Source: Muscardinus avellanarius (taxonomy: Eukaryota; Chordata; Mammalia; Rodentia; Gliridae). From it: a DNA stretch of 64,000 bases. The DNA is taken from contig OY726565.1 in the NCBI GenBank assembly GCA_963383645.1, positions 35,817,529 through 35,881,528 on the forward strand, read 5' to 3'. The notes beneath the pieces are model-generated. The model did no database searches, was not told the origin of the DNA, and saw nothing but the letters and a program-made list of their open reading frames with translations. The position numbers and the translations under genes are program-made. Numbering within the stretch: the first letter of the stretch is position 1; each line of letters begins with the position of its first letter. Of this stretch, positions 59,691-64,000 are shown one piece after another.

Positions 59691-60458
59691 AATATCTTAT
59701 ATTGGCTTGTGGGTGGTGATAAGCAGGGAATAATAAAAAAGAACAGTGTTAATTTACAGAAAAAATTCTGCCCTGGAATGAGATTTGAATTTATAAAATA
59801 AATAGCAAGGCAATGAGAAAGTTTTTAACAAAGTAAAATGATGCATTTATATCTGTCTTCTATCATGCACCTAAATTTAGGTTGTGAATATCAGGAAGAT
59901 TAGAGGATTGATTGATGCAAATTGATTGAAGAATGCCAAGTTTTTCTTTGAAAGATTTCTTTTAAAATTCCACATTTTGAATAGTTATCAACTCTGTTAA
60001 CTATATTTAATAATGACAGGTCTTAGTATATATCTATTACTTATATTTAATACAGAATAGTTTCTAGTAGATTTGCATAAATGGGAAAGAAAATGTGCCA
60101 ACTTGCATAAATAGGAAAGACAATACATAAACAATAAAGTGAATGTACTAGTTATGTTTAGTTTCTGTTAGTGCCCAGACCTCTTGGGAATTAACACAGG
60201 GAAAAAAACACTCTAAAACATGGCTTACATTATTGAAGACTGTATTGGGGAAGACCTTTTATCCGAATGTACAACTACCAGAGGCATTCATTGGAAATGA
60301 GAATTCTTGGACAAAAACATAGATTCACCATGGAGTCTAAAGTAGGCAACAAGTAGGTGAAAGAGTAAGAAATCTTTTTGGATTGATTTTTTTTAAAACC
60401 TTTATCATGAGTCACTGTCACTGATGTCTGGCTTTCTTCAGGATTCATAGCTTGAATC
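59691..60458. other. Single-copy sequence
   Basis: A short direct repeat of 'gcataaatgggaaagaaa' / 'gcataaataggaaagaca' at about 60074-60123; nothing else. Confidence 0.5.
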
Positions 60459-60463
60459 TTTTT

Positions 60464-60655
60464 TTTTTTTTTTTTTTCTTTTGGTGGTACTGGGGTTCCT
60501 GGAAGCCCTCCTTCCTCCGGGCTACACTCCCAGACCTATTTTATATTTTTGAAACAGGGTCTCTTACGCCAGCACGGCTGGCTTCGAACCTGCGCGATCC
60601 TCCTGTCTCCGCCTCCCAAGCGCGGGGATTACAAGCGTGTGCCACCACGCACGGC
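60464..60655 (-). mobile_element. Young B1-dID SINE
   Basis: T-run, 'ggtggtactggggttcctgg', CpG-rich B1 half (aacctgcgcgatcctcctgt; gcgtgtgccaccacgcacgg). Exact flanking repeat 'catagcttgaatcttt' at about 60447 and 60656. Confidence 0.95.
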
Positions 60656-60897
60656 CATAGCTTGAATCTTTAAGGAACATTTGTTGCAAACAAACAAATG
60701 TTTGTTTTTACTAATGTGTGTTTTTATCATATAATGCCAATAGGGTAGCACAATGTATATTGTATCTTTCATGGCTACATATCTGACTGTAAGTTTTTAA
60801 TGGACCTGATTTTGTAAGTATACTTTAATAGTATATAAAGTTAAGTCAAATTCAAAATCAGATATTCTTGAAATATTTCAGAAGGTTAACAAAATAA

Positions 60898-61015
60898 AAT
60901 ATTTATTATAAATAAATATTTACTTAAATATTTATTTAAAAATAAATATCAAAACAAATATTTAAATATTTAAAATAAATATTTAAATAAAATAAATATT
61001 TTAAAATATTAAGAA
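60898..61015. repeat. AAATATTT-type AT-rich repeat
   Basis: Repeated 'aaatatttatttaaaataaa'-like units with many short palindromes. Low complexity, with no SINE adjoining. Confidence 0.85.
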
Positions 61016-61132
61016 AAAATTACAAAAATAACCATTTATCTTTAGATTTCAAGTAAAAACTTTAAAGAAGGAACTCTTTGATTTATTATGCTTGGGCTAA
61101 TGAAAGGAATAGAGGAATGATATGAATCTTTT

Positions 61133-62690
61133 AAAAATACTTTTATTGGTGCAATATAGTCTCAATAATAATGCAGTTCATAGTGATGGTGACATACATG
61201 CACACAGCACTTGGCAGGCTTTCTTCTGGCTCCTTCCTCATCCCCACCTTCCCCATACAGGATACTGAGATTAACATTGGTATTCTTTCATATGTACATT
61301 ATGTTACAATGGAAGTGATTCCTTCATTGTTTCTCTTCCAACCCCCTTCCTTTTGACAACCTCCCTGGCTCCACTGGAGTTTCTCTGCCATGTTCTGAAG
61401 TCCTTTTGGTATCCTGAGTGCTCCCTAACTTGTGCATATTAAAGAAAATATGACCCTTCACTTTATGTAACTAACTAATCTCACTTAACATAATGTTCCC
61501 CAGGTCTTTTTATTTTCTTGCAAATGAAAATTTTGTTCTTCCTTATAGTTAGTAGAATTCTATTGTGTGTATTTCTCACAGTTTTGTAATACATTCATCT
61601 GTTGATGGACAACTAGGTTGGTTTCATAATTTGGCTATTATGAATTGTGCTGCTATAAACATGGATATGCATATACGACTATAATATTCTGATTTCCATC
61701 CCTTTGGAAAGATACCAAGGTGTGGCATACCTGGATCATATGGTAGATCTATTTCCAGTTTTCCGTGGAATCTCCACACTGATTTCCACAGCAGGAGCAC
61801 TAAGTTGCACTTCTACCAACAGTGCAGAAGACTTCCTATTTCCTCACATCCTCCCCAGCATCTGTTGTTGTTTGATTTCTTAATGACTGCCATTCTCACT
61901 GGGGTTACATTGAATCTCAGTGTAGTTTCAATTTGCTCCTCCTTGATGGTTAATGATGTTGAACATTTTTTGCATATTTATTGGCCATTTGTATTTCCTT
62001 TTTTGTGAAATGTCTGTTTAGTTCAATAGCCAATTTCTTGGTTGGGTTATTTGTTTTCTAGTGTTAACTCTTTTAAGTATATTGTATATTATAAATATTA
62101 GTCCAATATCAGAAGGGGTGGATGGCTTCTCCGTTTCTGTAGGCTTTCTTTAAACTATTGATGATTCCCTTTGGTGAGCAATAACTTTTCGATTTAGTTC
62201 CATTCCATTTATTAATTATTATTTTTATTCCCTGAGCTTTGGGATCTTAGTATGGAAGTGTCTATCTGTGCCTATGTGTTAGATTGTTGGATCTATGCCC
62301 TCCTCTAGTCATTTTAAAGTCTCTGGTCTAATTTCCTGGTCTTTGATCCATCTTAAGTTGACTCTTGTGCAGAGTTAGAGGTAAAGATTTAATTCCATTT
62401 TCTACAAATAGATAACCAGTTTCCCCAACTCCACTTGTTGAAAAGGCTGTCTTTTCTCCAACATATATGTTTGGCAACTTCATTAAAATTAATTGGCTAT
62501 ACTTGTGTGAATTTGTTTCTGTATCTTCTGTTATGGTTCATTGACCTATGTGTTTGTCTTTGTGCCAATACTCATGCTGTTTTTATTACTAATGCTCTAT
62601 AATACAATTTGAAGTCAAATATTGTGATGCCTTCTGCTCAGAATTATTATTATTTCTCAGAATAGCTTTGGCCATTCTGAATCACTTTTC
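61133..62690 (-). mobile_element. Old L1 3' fragment, 1.5 kb
   Basis: 3' UTR complement (attggtgcaatatagtctca, catagtgatggtgacataca), then ORF2 C-terminal region: 'ctcacttaacataatgttcc', 'cattcatctgttgatggaca', 'accaacagtgcagaa'. Continues through the equivalents of 'tcccctttgtcaaag' and 'agtatagtttgaag' to about 62690. Many stops; no frame survives. Confidence 0.88.
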
Positions 62691-63305
62691 AAAAAACTAA
62701 ATAAAAAGTTTGTGACTCCAAAAAATATGACCTCTTAAAAACTTGATCACTCTTATCCCTGGCATATGTCTGGGTTGCTGTACCAGATGACCCTTGCTTC
62801 TCTGACTGTAGAATCTTCACAGGATGCCTCCTCACACTTATTTTCTATTCCATTCCTTCCACGTAATATTGCATATATAAATATGGGACATATGTTTTAT
62901 GATTAATTTGCTCACTTGAAAAACCAGTTCTCTTTTTAAGAGAAATAAAATTTTGTTAATTTTTGAATGGAAATCATTGAAGTGGTAAAAGATTGGGTAT
63001 CTTTAACACTGACAAAGTAAGAATGAAATTATGTGCTTAACAAATTCATAACTAAGGAAATAAATATATATAATTTTACAGATGAAATCTATTTCAACTT
63101 CTATTAGGGAACAGAAAAGGGGACATATATAGTAATTTACCTAATGCATTAGAAGCACTGATAGCTCTTCTACCTTCTGGAGGAAAACTGTGTTTTACTT
63201 AGCATCTCTACTTCTGAGCCAGGTACTTCTTTTGTGTAGGGCCTTTCTATCAAAATCTGCTAATGAGTTCTATTAGGAGGTCATATCATAAAAAAAGGAA
63301 CTGAA
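62691..63305. other. Single-copy sequence
   Basis: No gene or repeat recognised. Confidence 0.5.
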
Positions 63306-63534
63306 GCCGAGCACGGTAGCACACTCTTGTAATCCCAGCATTCGGGAGGTGGAGACCAGAGGATCGCTGTTTGCAGACAGCTTCAGCTACTTAGAGAAGC
63401 CCTTCACAACCCAGTGAGACCATGTCTCAAAAAGAAAAGTCTCAAAAAAATAGGGCTGGTATGTAGCTTGGAGGTAGAAGACCCCTGGATTCCATCACCA
63501 GTACCATACTAAATAAATAAATAAATAAATAAGG
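63306..63534 (+). mobile_element. Longer-left-half SINE variant
   Basis: 'gccgagcacggtagcacact', 'tcagctacttagagaagccc', a duplicated 'gtctcaaaaa' in the linker, ID half 'gtatgtagcttggaggtaga', (AAAT)n tail. Flanking repeat: 'aaaggaactga' before and 'aaggaactaaa' after. Confidence 0.9.
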
Positions 63535-64000
63535 AACTAAATATAAAGTGATTTAGGATTTGAAAAGTCAAGCCAAAGAAGCATATCATACTGAAAAATG
63601 AAATACTTCATTAAGCATAAGAAACTGGTGACTGAGAATCACAGTGCCTTATGCTCTGGCTAACATAATCAACAAAGTCTGTAAAATTTTAATCCATTTA
63701 CTGCTTATCCTAGAAGATGCTTTTGGAGAAATGGTAGGTTTTCATATTAATTGGAACAAATTGCACATAATGAGTTTCTGTAAATGGTCTGGTGCCTCAC
63801 GTTGTCAAATCTTCACAGTCCAGATCTCGGGAATCTCTCTCCTGGGTGCAAAGATGCAAAGAGCTTTCTCATCCCAAAGATGTCCACCTGAGGTGAAAGT
63901 ATATTGCTGCATGAATCACAAATAATAGGAATTTGCTACTCCTTCTCCCATTATTGTTAAGCAGAAAATAAACTGCAAAGCTAAACACTTGCCCCAGGCT
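63535..64000. other. Single-copy sequence to the window end
   Basis: An open frame at 63644-63925 (93 codons) has no known relatives, no Kozak support and no splice context. No repeat recognised. Confidence 0.4.

Noticed and set aside
63644..63925. 93-codon open frame
   Set aside because: No family resemblance, no Kozak context, and a length expected by chance in 64 kb.

Overview
The window is nuclear DNA of a rodent, most likely of the squirrel family (Sciuridae). The evidence is about 30 copies of a dimeric SINE whose left half is B1-like (7SL-derived) and whose right half is a shortened ID-like (tRNA-derived) unit, the B1-dID/MEN type known from squirrels. Free ID elements, ORR1-like MaLR LTRs and rodent-type L1 copies agree with this. 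I found no intact host protein-coding gene, tRNA gene or other functional RNA gene. The stretch reads as an intergenic or large-intron region, AT-rich and built mainly from layered retrotransposon insertions separated by single-copy sequence.

Layout. 1-10 kb: SINEs, two MaLR LTRs lying tail to tail (2222-3296), a third MaLR LTR (5172-5590), and a SINE carrying an internal 16-bp minisatellite. 10.55-10.97 kb: the only CpG island in the window, with an ETS-type site, an E-box and a short ORF in a strong Kozak context. It is the best candidate for a promoter or first exon. 11-24 kb: an ORR1-like LTR, several SINEs (one head-to-head hairpin pair at 15.0-15.4 kb), microsatellites, and two short segments with good splice signals (16803-16831 and 22814-22853) that could be exons of a transcript starting at the island. 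24.07-30.68 kb: a three-layer nest in which a Tigger-like DNA transposon is split by a SINE, which is split by a 6-kb minus-strand L1 with an 18-bp exact target duplication. 31.9-37 kb: an intronless PGGT1B retropseudogene (minus strand) and old L1 3' ends. 42.17-50.35 kb: an older plus-strand L1 carrying a YWHAZ (14-3-3 zeta) retrocopy in its 5' UTR, a SINE with a 178-bp GAA/GGA tract in ORF1, and a second, inverted L1 fragment in ORF2. That fragment is fused to a piece of 5S rRNA and itself contains another SINE. 51-64 kb: MaLR LTRs, a run of three SINEs, ID elements, and old minus-strand L1 tails.

No set of genes works together here. What the sequence records is a relative chronology of insertions: Tigger, MaLR and old L1, then the plus-strand L1, then retrocopies and older SINEs, then the minus-strand 6-kb L1 and the youngest SINEs with intact target-site duplications. 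The most informative items are the 5S-L1 chimera, the two retropseudogenes, and the CpG island with possible downstream exons. Family assignments rest on remembered consensus sequences; no database search was possible.
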